From Bacteroidota bacterium (lineage in GTDB: Bacteria; Bacteroidota; Bacteroidia; Bacteroidales; Dysgonomonadaceae), in NCBI GenBank assembly GCA_023424395.1, contig JAFADY010000020.1, positions 186,001-250,000 on the forward strand: a stretch of DNA of 64,000 nt. Reading direction: 5' to 3'. This document shows positions 24,900 to 33,839 of the stretch, in pieces. The first letter of the stretch is position 1; each line of letters begins with the position of its first letter. The notes beneath the pieces were generated by a model. The model ran no database searches. It worked only from the letters and a program-made list of their open reading frames with translations, and had not been told where the DNA came from. The position numbers were made by a program, and so were the translations under genes.

Positions 24900-25514
24900 A
24901 TGCGTGAAAAACTAAAGATATTCATCTCAGTGGTTTGTTTCTGTTTTGTGTCGTTGGTGTACGGACAGGATAAGCCCAATAACATTTATCGGATATTGGA
25001 TACTTTAGATATCCGGCAAAACAGGTTCACGCTCAGCGTTCAATGGAAAAATGACACCGTCAATATCAGGCAATCCGTTAAATCGGATGAGCGTGATACC
25101 ATTCTAGTAAAAGAAGAAAAAGTAATACTTTCTTACGGGCCGAATTGTTTTGCACACGCGCTGGACTCCTATTTCAAATTTAATGAGATGAATAAAATTG
25201 ATTTATTCGGCAAAAGAACAGTAATTTTTGGTGAAGATTTAATGAAAATTTTGAACAATTCTTTTTCTAAAGTTCAAGAATTTCAAGTAAACCGCAAGAA
25301 ACTGAAGAACGCGAGAGACATAAACGTGAACTCGATTCTGGTATTCAAGAATCAATACGAAATGGTTATACACGCCATTTACTATGCCGACAATGGCTTA
25401 TTCTACACGAAAAACGGGATGTTTCCGGTTCAACAATTCTCCGATATAAACAAAATTATAAAAACCTATTGGGACACAAAAACCATCGATGTTTATCAAC
25501 TAACAGAGTTTTGA
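24900..25514 (+). CDS. Secreted protein with Cys/His pattern of NlpC/P60-like folds
   Basis: I start at ATG 24900 (MREKLKIFISVVCFCFVSLVYGQ), which gives a clean signal peptide, rather than the TTG at 24888. The mature 181 residues contain 'SYGPNCFAHALDSYFKFNEM' (Cys at about 86) and 'SILVFKNQYEMVIHAIYYADNG' (His at about 160). The N-Cys at a helix start and a strand-turn-His pair resemble papain-like NlpC/P60 or CHAP peptidases, but the rest is not diagnostic. Function unknown. It directly follows glsA, so it may share its transcript. Confidence 0.6.
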   Translation: MREKLKIFISVVCFCFVSLVYGQDKPNNIYRILDTLDIRQNRFTLSVQWKNDTVNIRQSVKSDERDTILVKEEKVILSYGPNCFAHALDSYFKFNEMNKIDLFGKRTVIFGEDLMKILNNSFSKVQEFQVNRKKLKNARDINVNSILVFKNQYEMVIHAIYYADNGLFYTKNGMFPVQQFSDINKIIKTYWDTKTIDVYQLTEF

Positions 25515-25537
25515 AGGTAAAACATATCTTCATTCCC

Positions 25538-25560
25538 AATTCCCAATTCCCAATTCCGAA
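25538..25560 (+). repeat. Low-complexity tandem cccaatt repeat
   Basis: Three tandem copies of cccaatt between convergent genes. Simple slippage-prone DNA; no other element is seen in this 47-bp gap. Confidence 0.5.
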
Positions 25561-25561
25561 A

Positions 25562-26338
25562 TCAATAAATCTCCTTCTCCACCGACAACCCGAACAAAGC
25601 AAAATCATATTTCACCGGATCATCGGGATCGAGTAAACGAAGGTTTTCGGTGAGTTCGAGGGCGGTTTTCCAATCGGTTTGCTTGCGGGAGATCAGTCCC
25701 AACTGGCGGGTGGTTCTGTCAACATGCACATCGATGGGGCAAACCAATCCGTTTTGCGGGATTCGTTTCCACAGGCCGAAATCCACGCCGCAATCATCAT
25801 CGCGCACCATCCATCTGAGAAACATGTTTAGCCGTTTGCAAGTGGAATTTCGGGCAGGAGTCGCAACATGCTTTCTGGTTCTTGGCGGCGCATCGGCGCT
25901 GTCGAAGAAATAGTTCTCGAAATGTATGAGCGAATTCTCTACCGATGAAAATTTCCCGTTGGGAACGAAAGCCTCCTCCAACGAATCGTACACGGAGTAA
26001 TGTCTGCGGAGAAAGTTGACAAAGTAGAGCAGATCGGTATCGGTAAAAGTGCGGTGTTTAAATCCGAGCAAATTCTTTAAATCGGATTCGGCGTGATGCA
26101 ACACAAAATCGCAAGGCGCATTATCGAACCTCGCGGCCAGCTCAAGCGTCTTTTTAATAATGGTTTTCCGCTGCCCCCAGGCAAAAGTAGCGGAAAAAAA
26201 TCCCATGATCTCCCTGTCTTGTTTCTTGGTGAACCGGTGCGGGATAGATACTGGATCATTGTCGATAAAAGCAACACAATTGTATTGCTCTGCTTTTTTA
26301 TCGAGAAAGTCTTTCAGTTTTTGTAATTGCAAATTCAT
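25562..26338 (-). CDS. TIGR02757 (DUF2400) family protein
   Basis: This 258-residue protein starts at ATG 26338 (MNLQLQKLKDFLDKKAEQYN). It matches the TIGR02757 family: 'IPHRFTKKQDREIMGFFSATFAWGQRKTI' (about 33-60), 'FKHRTFTDTDLLYFVNFL' (about 100-118) and 'RLNMFLRWMVRDDDCGVDFGLW' (about 175-196). 'CPIDVHVDRTTRQLGL' (about 207-222) resembles the HhH-GPD endonuclease/glycosylase-type Asp motif. A role in DNA repair is possible but not established. It is divergent from the trypsin-like protease gene, with facing promoters. Confidence 0.85.
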   Translation of the reverse strand: MNLQLQKLKDFLDKKAEQYNCVAFIDNDPVSIPHRFTKKQDREIMGFFSATFAWGQRKTIIKKTLELAARFDNAPCDFVLHHAESDLKNLLGFKHRTFTDTDLLYFVNFLRRHYSVYDSLEEAFVPNGKFSSVENSLIHFENYFFDSADAPPRTRKHVATPARNSTCKRLNMFLRWMVRDDDCGVDFGLWKRIPQNGLVCPIDVHVDRTTRQLGLISRKQTDWKTALELTENLRLLDPDDPVKYDFALFGLSVEKEIY

Positions 26339-26359
26339 GCCTCTCCGAATAAATAGCCA

Positions 26360-26367
26360 CAAAAGTA
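26360..26367 (-). promoter_or_regulatory. Bacteroidetes -7 element for the TIGR02757 gene
   Basis: The minus strand reads TACTTTTG, 22 nt before the start at 26338. It forms a divergent pair with the element at 26391-26398. Confidence 0.5.
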
Positions 26368-26390
26368 GCGTTAATTTTCAAAAATCGTCT

Positions 26391-26398
26391 TAAATTTG
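26391..26398 (+). promoter_or_regulatory. Bacteroidetes -7 element for the T9SS protease gene
   Basis: TAAATTTG fits TAnnTTTG and lies 40 nt before the ATG at 26439. No strong -33 was seen. Confidence 0.45.
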
Positions 26399-26438
26399 CA
26401 TGCACGAATAAATTTTACTTATTCTTAATATTTTTGGG

Positions 26439-28703
26439 ATGCTGTTTCTCACTCACCATATCCGCCGTAATTTCTTAAAGGTCATATTATCGGCGCTCAT
26501 TCTACCGATTGCATATTCCGGATCTGCACAAATGAGTTACGGCGGTAGCCCGCTGCCTTTAAACGCAAGTTCTTATGCACGCAACGCATCGGCGCAAGAG
26601 ATACCTTTTGTTGAGATGCCTGCTTTTGATAACACCGAAGCGCGCGCGAGCGCGGAATCGGGAGGCCTGAAATTCAAAAGCCTCACGTTTGCCCATAAAT
26701 TCTATGTGCATTTGCGCCCCGATAATTCGGGAATTAATTTTCAGGCCGGCGGCGTGCGGGTTTGGCGCGTAGGCATTCGGTCGAAAGACGCTTATTCGCT
26801 GAATATTTTGTTCACTAAATTCCGGTTGCCGCGGGATGCGCAAGTTTTCGTTTACAATGCCGACCAAACAGAGGTTTTGGGGTCATATACCCATCAAAAC
26901 AATACAGACGACAACTTGTTACCCGTTCAGCCTATCGGCAGCGACGAAATAATTGTGGAATATCAAGAACCGTACGATGCTGAATTTAAAGGCGAAATAG
27001 AGATAGGCGAGGTGAACCACGATTTTCGGGGGCTCTTCAGGGCAACGGAACCGCGTGATCCCACACAAACCTGCTTCCCGGATATACTGTGCCATCCCGA
27101 ATTAAAACAAGCCGGAGAAGGCGTTGTGGCTCTTATTATTAACGGCGATACTTACTGTACGGGCGTATTGGTGAACAATGCCGCCAACAACGGGACGCCT
27201 TATTTGCTGACGGCCACACATTGCCTCAACGACGATTACAGCTCTTTATTTCTATCCAATAGGAAATACGACGTGATTGGCGGGACGATAGTCGCGTTTT
27301 TCGGCTATCAATCGCCTGTTTGCGATGAGGATATCAGAGGGCCGGTGCAACTCACCATGGCTTCTGTCGATTCTGTGCTTATTAGCGAAAGGTACGATAT
27401 TTCGTTGCTGAAATTCAAACAAACACCACCAAAAGAATATCAGCCGCTTTACTTGGGGTGGAACGTTAGTTCTTCTCCGCAGGGAGCGTTCTACGGCATC
27501 CATCAGCCAAACGGAGGAAACAAAAAAGCATCGATAGAAAACGACGCATTGGCGATAGGTTCTTTCACCAATCCCAAATACAATATGGAACCCAACGCGC
27601 ACTGGGCTGTGAGGGCTTGGGACACGGGTGCCACCGAAGGCGGTTCATCGGGTTCTCCTTTATTGGATAAAAACCAACGCGTGCTCGGCACGCTCACAGG
27701 CGGTGAATCCATGTGTGAAGGCGCCAAAGGCCCCGATGTTTACGCATCGTTGCACAAAGCTTGGAATGTAACAGGGTCATTGGGAAATCCGAATTCCTTA
27801 CAGATATATTTAGACCCGAATGACACGCAATTTCAGCAAATAGACGCTTTTGATCCTTACGCGAACGAACCTTACACACGTAGTCAGAACTACTCGACAA
27901 CTGAAGTAGTCACCCAAACTTTTCATAACTCTGTGCCGATGTTCGCAACCAACAATACATTCGGATATACCGAATTTGCCGAGGAGTTTCAGGCATCCGA
28001 AACCGTGCGGCTCGATGGTGTATTCATGGCTTCTACAAGCACCAATTTTATTTTGAATAAAAACATTGTAATAAAGGTTTATTCGGATAAAGACGGCCCC
28101 GCTACGGTTATACACGACCAACCGCTGAATTACTCCTTCAGGTACCACGATAACGGAAGTTTTCCCGAAACCGGACGCGATATGCGCCACAACGTGGAGA
28201 ATTATACCAGGTTTACTGCTCCTGTTACAGTTTCTGGGAAATTTTATATCGCATATGTCGAGACCACCGGCATGTCATCGGGTTTTAGCGTATTGAATGT
28301 TGAGCCGCGTAAGGTGGGTGCGGGGATAGAATCAACTGCTTGGATGAAAAATGCTTCCGGCTGGATTCGGTCATCCGAAAATATAGAAAATCCCATCAAC
28401 ACATCGTTGCTTATTTCTCCTTACGTGATTGGGCAGGGCTTGTCGCCAATAACCCCCGAAGAAGAACCTTTGGAACTTAAAACATACTACGACCCTGCAG
28501 TAGACAGGATATTTATAGAGTCAAACAAAGAATTGCTCTCATGGGAGGTGTTTTATGTATCCGGACAAAAAATCATGCAAGGAACTGCCGAAAACAGTAT
28601 CAACCGAACATCCATTCCTTCTTCCGCGCTTCCGCATGGCGTTTATATTGTAAAAGTAAATTCCGACAACGAAACTACCATCCGAAAAGTGCTGGTAAGG
28701 TAG
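26439..28703 (+). CDS. Secreted trypsin-like protease with T9SS sorting domain
   Basis: Exported S1-fold serine protease of 754 residues. After a signal peptide (about 1-30) and a propeptide with 'KFKSLTFAHKFYVHL', the catalytic domain shows 'LLTATHCLND' (His261), 'RYDISLLKF' (Asp320) and 'EGGSSGSPLLDK' (Ser404). It has the extra Cys and 'GVLVNN' of the lysyl-endopeptidase/Achromobacter protease I type. A β-rich domain (about 490-660) follows. The terminal 80 residues end 'LPHGVYIVKVNSDNETTIRKVLVR', a T9SS type A signal, so the protein should be secreted and anchored at the cell surface. Lys specificity is only suggested. Its 3' end is 6 nt from the mltD stop. Confidence 0.9.
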   Translation: MLFLTHHIRRNFLKVILSALILPIAYSGSAQMSYGGSPLPLNASSYARNASAQEIPFVEMPAFDNTEARASAESGGLKFKSLTFAHKFYVHLRPDNSGINFQAGGVRVWRVGIRSKDAYSLNILFTKFRLPRDAQVFVYNADQTEVLGSYTHQNNTDDNLLPVQPIGSDEIIVEYQEPYDAEFKGEIEIGEVNHDFRGLFRATEPRDPTQTCFPDILCHPELKQAGEGVVALIINGDTYCTGVLVNNAANNGTPYLLTATHCLNDDYSSLFLSNRKYDVIGGTIVAFFGYQSPVCDEDIRGPVQLTMASVDSVLISERYDISLLKFKQTPPKEYQPLYLGWNVSSSPQGAFYGIHQPNGGNKKASIENDALAIGSFTNPKYNMEPNAHWAVRAWDTGATEGGSSGSPLLDKNQRVLGTLTGGESMCEGAKGPDVYASLHKAWNVTGSLGNPNSLQIYLDPNDTQFQQIDAFDPYANEPYTRSQNYSTTEVVTQTFHNSVPMFATNNTFGYTEFAEEFQASETVRLDGVFMASTSTNFILNKNIVIKVYSDKDGPATVIHDQPLNYSFRYHDNGSFPETGRDMRHNVENYTRFTAPVTVSGKFYIAYVETTGMSSGFSVLNVEPRKVGAGIESTAWMKNASGWIRSSENIENPINTSLLISPYVIGQGLSPITPEEEPLELKTYYDPAVDRIFIESNKELLSWEVFYVSGQKIMQGTAENSINRTSIPSSALPHGVYIVKVNSDNETTIRKVLVR

Positions 28704-28709
28704 TAAAAT

Positions 28710-30308
28710 TTAATCGTTGGCGCTTTCCTCCATTTGGGTATTCAAATAATCGGATATTACGGACGAAGTGCCTTTCTCTGCGGGCTGCGCTTTTTTGGCT
28801 TCTTGTTTCGGCTCATTTTTCACGGCGACTTTCTTTTTATTTACCACCAGGTTTTTTCCGGTTTGAATTTTGGTGGATTTAAGCCCGTTCCACGATTGTA
28901 TCTGAGAAACCGTAACGCCGTTCTTTTTAGCTATTTGTGTTAAATTATCCCCATGCCTCACCCGATAATAAACATTTACCGATTCTTGCGTATTTTGAGG
29001 CGAGGCGGAAGCCATCGTTGCGGAAGATGAACTTGTGGGCGGAGCCATTACATGGCGCCGTTTCACAATCAATCTTTTTCCTACCGGAATTTTATTGGAT
29101 TTTAATCGGTTCCACGATTTGAGTTGGGCGGTGGTTACGCCGTTCCTTTGTGCAATTTTCGAGAGATTATCGCCTTTCTTAACGCGATAATACACATTCT
29201 GTGTGGTGGTGCCCTTATTCTCCGAAGACGAAGCGTTTATAAACCGGTCGGTATTAGTGCGATGGGTTAAATATTCGTTTTTCCTATAATCCATGATCTC
29301 CTGCTTCTTATCTATAAAGGCCAATACTTTGTTGGTAGGAAGCACCAATGAATAGGGCTGATAACTGCCCGGAATAATATCGTTTTTGAACTGCGGATTC
29401 CATCTTCTCAACTCGCTTATCGGAATATCCAGTACCGAAGCCAATTGGTTAAAATGCATTTGATCCTTTACATGCACCGTATCAAGGGCGATCATGTTAT
29501 CAGACCGCATCATGGGACAAATATTGTGCTCATTGTAATAATTCATCACATAGTTGGCCGCGATAAATGCCGGTACATATCCGCGCGTTTCTCGCGGTAA
29601 GTGATAGTATATTGCCCAATAATCTTTTTTGCCTCCGCTGCGGGCGATGGCTTTGTTCACGTTGCCGGGACCGCAATTGTAAGCGGCTATAACCAAATTC
29701 CAATCGCCGTAAATTTTATACAGATCTCTTAAGTAACGTACCGCAGCTTGTGTGGATTTGTACGGGTCGCGCCGTTCATCCACCAAACTATTCACTTGCA
29801 ATCCGTATCCTTGCCCCGTGCGAAGCATAAACTGCCATAAGCCGGTAGCGCCCGCGCGCGATACGGCAATGGGATTCAGCGCGGATTCGATAACCGGCAA
29901 GTATTTTAATTCCAACGGAAGGCCTTGCTTGTCCAATGCTTCTTCGAACATCGGAAAATAATAATCGCCTATGGCAAGCATATAACTAACCAGATCGCGA
30001 CGCCGGTCGGTGTACATTTCAATATACGAACGAACTACCTGATTAAACGAAAGTTCCATTTCGGTAGGCAATTGCGAGAGCCTATCGGTATACACGTTAT
30101 TGTTAAAAGTAACGTTCCGCCCCGATTTGCAATTGCTCTCTCTTTTAGAAAAGTCCATTTGCCAATCGTGCAATAGTTCGGCCAACTGCTGATTCATGCT
30201 TTCGGGAGCAACTATGGAATTATCGGTAATGGAATTTATGGATTGTTCTTGCGCAAAAAGAGTCGCGACGGATAAAAGTAAACTAAAAACCAAAATCTGT
30301 ATTTTCAT
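28710..30308 (-). CDS. mltD: MltD-like lytic murein transglycosylase with two LysM domains
   Basis: The ATG at 30308 (MKIQILVFSLLLSVATLFAQ) gives a signal peptide, so the 532-residue protein is exported. An SLT domain (about 110-230) has 'LKYLPVIESALNPIAVSRAGATGLWQFM', with the catalytic Glu in 'IESALN', and 'DPYKSTQAAVRYLRDLY'. Two LysM repeats of about 45 residues ('YYRVKKGDNLSKIAQRNGV' and 'YYRVRHGDNLTQIAKKNGV', about 365-500) bind glycan, separated by a Ser/Ala-rich linker. A Lys/Glu-rich tail follows. It cuts peptidoglycan strands. It follows DUF5683 in the conserved Bacteroidetes run parA-parB-DUF5683-mltD. Confidence 0.93.
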   Translation of the reverse strand: MKIQILVFSLLLSVATLFAQEQSINSITDNSIVAPESMNQQLAELLHDWQMDFSKRESNCKSGRNVTFNNNVYTDRLSQLPTEMELSFNQVVRSYIEMYTDRRRDLVSYMLAIGDYYFPMFEEALDKQGLPLELKYLPVIESALNPIAVSRAGATGLWQFMLRTGQGYGLQVNSLVDERRDPYKSTQAAVRYLRDLYKIYGDWNLVIAAYNCGPGNVNKAIARSGGKKDYWAIYYHLPRETRGYVPAFIAANYVMNYYNEHNICPMMRSDNMIALDTVHVKDQMHFNQLASVLDIPISELRRWNPQFKNDIIPGSYQPYSLVLPTNKVLAFIDKKQEIMDYRKNEYLTHRTNTDRFINASSSENKGTTTQNVYYRVKKGDNLSKIAQRNGVTTAQLKSWNRLKSNKIPVGKRLIVKRRHVMAPPTSSSSATMASASPQNTQESVNVYYRVRHGDNLTQIAKKNGVTVSQIQSWNGLKSTKIQTGKNLVVNKKKVAVKNEPKQEAKKAQPAEKGTSSVISDYLNTQMEESAND

Positions 30309-30350
30309 TCTTCGTAAAAAATTGGCGAAGCCCACACTTCGCGTTTTAAA

Positions 30351-31109
30351 TTAAAAAGTAAAACTAAACTGCACCCCGTAAGAATCTGCTAAAAAAGAAG
30401 CATTGTTGTTCTTATTCATTATGGTGGGTGTAACGCGCATGGACAGATCGGGGCTCATATCGAAATCGAAAAGTTGGGCATCCACATAAGCATCCACAAT
30501 GGCCAGCCCGTAAAGCGCAACGGCGCCGATGATGCTGAAATCCCTGTAATATCTGTAATAATCTTTTCTGTCTTTTAAAACGCCTGTAAACCAGGTTTTA
30601 TCAATCGTATTGGGGTCGCGGCCATACGGAACAGCATCGTGCCAATCATTCGTATTGGGATCTTCGTCGATAATGGAACGATATGCATCAAAATAAAGCT
30701 TATAATACCCGTGATTCCATGTAATTGCGTAAGAAAACCCGATAAAACCTCCGTAAACAATGGGCAGTTTCCAATACTTCCGATTATAAACTTGTCCCAA
30801 TCCGGGAAAGATAGCCGAGTAAAGAACCGCTTTTTTCGGACTCGGCTTAAAAATACTTTGGGGTGCGAAAAAAGCATCGGAGGTAGTGGGAATAAGCAAC
30901 GTATCTGCCGCCTGCGTAACTATTGTTGCTTGCCGCGAAGTGGTTACCACTTCTTCGGTGGTTATGGTAACGGAATCCGATTGAATAACAACTGTCGTAT
31001 CCGTAACGATCACGCGGGCAGTATCCTGTCGTTGGGGAACAATTTGTGCCTGCACCACAAACGTGCAGAACAAAAAAAGCGCCCAAAGGATATTCCGCGT
31101 TCTCTCCAT
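30351..31109 (-). CDS. DUF5683 family membrane protein
   Basis: This 252-residue exported protein has a signal peptide (about 1-22, ending QAQ) and a Thr/Val-rich low-complexity stretch (30-75). The DUF5683 core begins 'SPKKAVLYSAIFPGLGQVYNRKYWKLPIVYGGFIGFSYAITWN' (about 90-135) and includes 'FSIIGAVALYGLAIVDAYVDAQLFDFD' (about 190-217). Two hydrophobic segments and Gly/Tyr-rich loops suggest an envelope-embedded protein. Its function is unknown. It lies between parB and mltD, 13 nt from the parB stop. Confidence 0.85.
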   Translation of the reverse strand: MERTRNILWALFLFCTFVVQAQIVPQRQDTARVIVTDTTVVIQSDSVTITTEEVVTTSRQATIVTQAADTLLIPTTSDAFFAPQSIFKPSPKKAVLYSAIFPGLGQVYNRKYWKLPIVYGGFIGFSYAITWNHGYYKLYFDAYRSIIDEDPNTNDWHDAVPYGRDPNTIDKTWFTGVLKDRKDYYRYYRDFSIIGAVALYGLAIVDAYVDAQLFDFDMSPDLSMRVTPTIMNKNNNASFLADSYGVQFSFTF

Positions 31110-31122
31110 TTTGTTTATTTGT

Positions 31123-32022
31123 TTATTTCTTCATTTTATCGAACATCACAATAATGCGCTCCAACTCTTCGGGCGTGGAGAACGGAATGGTGATCTTTCC
31201 CTTGCCCTGCTTATTGCAGTTGAACTGCACATCGGTTTGGAAATAGTTCGATAAGTGTTGTTTAAGAGCATCGAAATCGTCCATAACCGAAGGTTTTGAT
31301 GCGCATTTTTTTGATGTGTTTTTAACGGGTGCGAGCTGTTCGTTTATTTTTCCTTCGCCGAATTCGCGCACCACGCTCTCCACTTTTCGAACCGATAATC
31401 CTTCTTCCAAAATGAGATTGTACAGCGATAACTGCGCCACAGGATCGGCCATCGTTACTAAGGCGCGCGCATGCCCCATATCAATTTTCTTGTCTTTCAC
31501 GCCCATTTGCACTTCGGCAGGAAGTTTCAGCAGCCGCAGGTAGTTGGTAATGGTGGCGCGCTTCTTCCCAACCCGCTCGCTCAACTGCTCCTGTGTGAGC
31601 GAAAGCGAATCGATCAAATTCTGATATGCCAGGGCAATTTCGATGGAGTTCAGGTCTTCGCGCTGAATATTTTCCACGAGAGCCATTTCCATCAACTCAT
31701 CGTCGTCGGCGGCTTTTATGTATGCGGGTATCGATTCCAGACCCGCCATCTGCGATGCGCGATAACGGCGTTCACCGGCAATGATCTGATACGAATCATC
31801 ATCGATCTTGCGCAACGTTACGGGTTGAATGAGCCCTATTTTTTTAATGGAAACAGCCAATTCTTCCAACGATTCTTCGTCGAAAGCGCGACGCGGTTGG
31901 TCGGGATTGGGGTATATTTTCGATAACTCTATCTCGTTGATGGAGGTAGAGCCTTGCGTTTCAGCGTCGCTATAGGTAATTAACGCATCTAATCCTCTTC
32001 CGAGGGCATTTTTTTTTGTCAT
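31123..32022 (-). CDS. parB: Chromosome-partitioning protein ParB
   Basis: This 299-residue CTP-dependent DNA clamp loads at parS sites and works with ParA in chromosome segregation. 'KKNALGRGLDALI' starts the protein. 'LSKIYPNPDQPRRAFDEESLEELA' and 'GERRYRASQMAGL' (about 75-95) are the CTP/box II region. A helix-turn-helix follows ('LTQEQLSERVGKKRATITNYLRLL', about 140-165), with a C-terminal dimer domain near 250-299. The gene is 135 nt downstream of parA. I saw no clear parS palindrome in the window. Confidence 0.95.
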   Translation of the reverse strand: MTKKNALGRGLDALITYSDAETQGSTSINEIELSKIYPNPDQPRRAFDEESLEELAVSIKKIGLIQPVTLRKIDDDSYQIIAGERRYRASQMAGLESIPAYIKAADDDELMEMALVENIQREDLNSIEIALAYQNLIDSLSLTQEQLSERVGKKRATITNYLRLLKLPAEVQMGVKDKKIDMGHARALVTMADPVAQLSLYNLILEEGLSVRKVESVVREFGEGKINEQLAPVKNTSKKCASKPSVMDDFDALKQHLSNYFQTDVQFNCNKQGKGKITIPFSTPEELERIIVMFDKMKK

Positions 32023-32157
32023 ATTTTTTTAAATGGCAGATTTCAGATATCAAACTGCTTCGCTGAAGGAGCCCCTCCCCACAACGGAGGGCGACGACTG
32101 CGATTGTAATACCTTAGAGTCTTTTGTCTGATGTCTGTATTCTTTTAAAAAACAAAA

Positions 32158-32922
32158 TTACACATTTTTTTCGATAAGCTCCTGCGCCAACTGCATGTGA
32201 TTGATGGCGCCGCGCGACCCGGCGTCGTACATGAGCGCGGGCTTGGCATGGCTTTGCGACTCGCTGAGCGTGATGTTTCGCTGAATAACCGTTCTGAAAA
32301 CCAATTCTTTGAAATGTTGCTTTACTTCTTCGTAAATCTGATTGTGGAGGCGCAAGCGCGAATCGTACATGGTTAGAACGAAACCTTCTATTTCGAGCCG
32401 CGTATTGAGTTTGGATTTGATGATCTTTATCGTGTTCAACAATTTGCTCAGCCCTTCCAGCGCAAAATATTCGCACTGAACAGGTATGATTACCGAATCC
32501 GAAGCCGTGAGCGCGTTCACGGTAATGATGCCGAGCGATGGCGAGCAATCGATCAGGATGTAATCGTACGATGCCTTAATCGGTTCCAATAAGTCGCGTA
32601 AGCGTTTTTCGCGATTATTTATTTGCACCATTTCCAGCTCAGCGCCCACCAGGTTGATGTGCGACGGAATAATATCGATGTTCTCAAACGGCGTTTGCTG
32701 CACGGCTTCCTGCGGCGTGCACTTACCGATCAATCCTTCATAAATGGTGTTTTTGGCCTTCTTAATATCGATGCCCAAACCCGACGAGGCATTTGCCTGC
32801 GGATCGGCATCCACCACCAACACTTTTTTCTCGAAAGCAGCCAGCGAAGCTGCCAAATTAATGGTGGTTGTGGTTTTACCCACACCACCTTTCTGATTTG
32901 CCAATGCAATTATTTTGCCCAT
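32158..32922 (-). CDS. parA: Chromosome-partitioning ATPase ParA (Soj)
   Basis: This 254-residue MinD/ParA ATPase has the deviant Walker A 'NQKGGVGKTTTTINLAAS' (about 9-26). 'VLVVDADPQANAS' (35-47) is the A' motif, and 'YDYILIDCSPSLGIIT' (about 116-131) is Walker B. There is no N-terminal HTH, so this is the chromosomal Soj type. It dimerises on DNA with ATP and is released by ParB. It heads the parA-parB-DUF5683-mltD run, and the plus-strand region beyond its start (32923-33171) holds only AT-rich spacer with a possible -7 element. Confidence 0.96.
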   Translation of the reverse strand: MGKIIALANQKGGVGKTTTTINLAASLAAFEKKVLVVDADPQANASSGLGIDIKKAKNTIYEGLIGKCTPQEAVQQTPFENIDIIPSHINLVGAELEMVQINNREKRLRDLLEPIKASYDYILIDCSPSLGIITVNALTASDSVIIPVQCEYFALEGLSKLLNTIKIIKSKLNTRLEIEGFVLTMYDSRLRLHNQIYEEVKQHFKELVFRTVIQRNITLSESQSHAKPALMYDAGSRGAINHMQLAQELIEKNV

Positions 32923-33171
32923 TTATTTACCTCTCAAATGAAACGGCAAAATAAGCAATAATTCCCCTAATTCTATGTTAATTAAATACAAGATTATTTT
33001 TTTTGTTGAAAAGTGAATGTTTTTGAGCAACCGTTTTAATTATTCCTCAAAATGGTTATTTTTGTGGGAGAAATGCAAAAACACTAGTAAACGCTTATTG
33101 ATTTGAGTGGTTTTATGAAGGTGAAATTGCGAAAATGAAGATGTTTAGAACAGTAAAACCAAGACACAATT

Positions 33172-33687
33172 ATGAATCTCGGACAAAAAGAAATCCAAAT
33201 TGAAACTCTTCATACGGAAAATGGAAACGAAATTTTCGTTGACAAATACATATTTGAATTTTTCACTTATGAAAAACTCCCTGAATTTGATAATTATGGC
33301 GGAAAAATAATACTTGACTTTAACGGTGAACCTGTTTTTGCAGAATTAATGATTTTGAGGATTTTAGAAAAAAAGAATTTTAATGGAGTTTGGGTTGACA
33401 CTTACGGAAATCGATTTTTGACTACTCTAAATACACCCACTAAAAGACAAAATGTAAACCAAAAAATCATAAATATTATTGACAAAATTTATCGAATAAA
33501 AGGTGGACGAAAATCAGGGTGTTTTGATGTTGTCGCAGTAAATGATGCTAACGAATTTATTTTTTGCGAACTGAAACGTGGCAAAAAAGACAAAATTAGA
33601 CCGTCTCAAATTGCATAGCTTGAATCAGCCATGAAATTAAAAGAAAATATGAAATTTATTATTGCAGAATGGAATTTGAAATCATAA
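33172..33687 (+). pseudogene. PD-(D/E)xK (VRR-NUC-like) nuclease with an internal TAG
   Basis: The open frame runs 148 residues to a TAG at 33616-33618, then continues in frame for 22 more residues to TAA at 33685. Joined it reads 'RKSGCFDVVAVNDANEFIFC', 'ELKRGKKDKIRPSQIA*LE' and 'SAMKLKENMKFIIAEWNLKS'. The Asp in 'CFDVV', the ExK in 'CELKRG' and the Gln in 'PSQIA' fit the VRR-NUC/PD-(D/E)xK nuclease core. The residue at the stop is normally an aromatic, such as Trp (TGG), before 'LE', so a single G-to-A change explains the TAG. The truncated form may still keep the catalytic Asp/Glu/Lys. A recent loss is likely. The gene is AT-rich and accessory. Confidence 0.6.
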
Positions 33688-33839
33688 AATGCAAACCCTC
33701 GACTAAAGAGTCAAACGCTCAAAACAACTTTGGCGAAGCTTCAACTAAATAGTTAAAAACAAAAACACAAAGGAGTATCCTTTGACTAATTAATATAAGA
33801 GTAATTACAACTAAAACCTCAATAAAAACTTTACAAACA

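Noticed and set aside
33616..33618. Reassigned stop codon (TAG read as Trp)
   Set aside because: All other genes use TAG/TAA/TGA normally (e.g. the GNAT gene at 36771 and the T9SS protease end in TAG), so code change is excluded. A point mutation is simpler.
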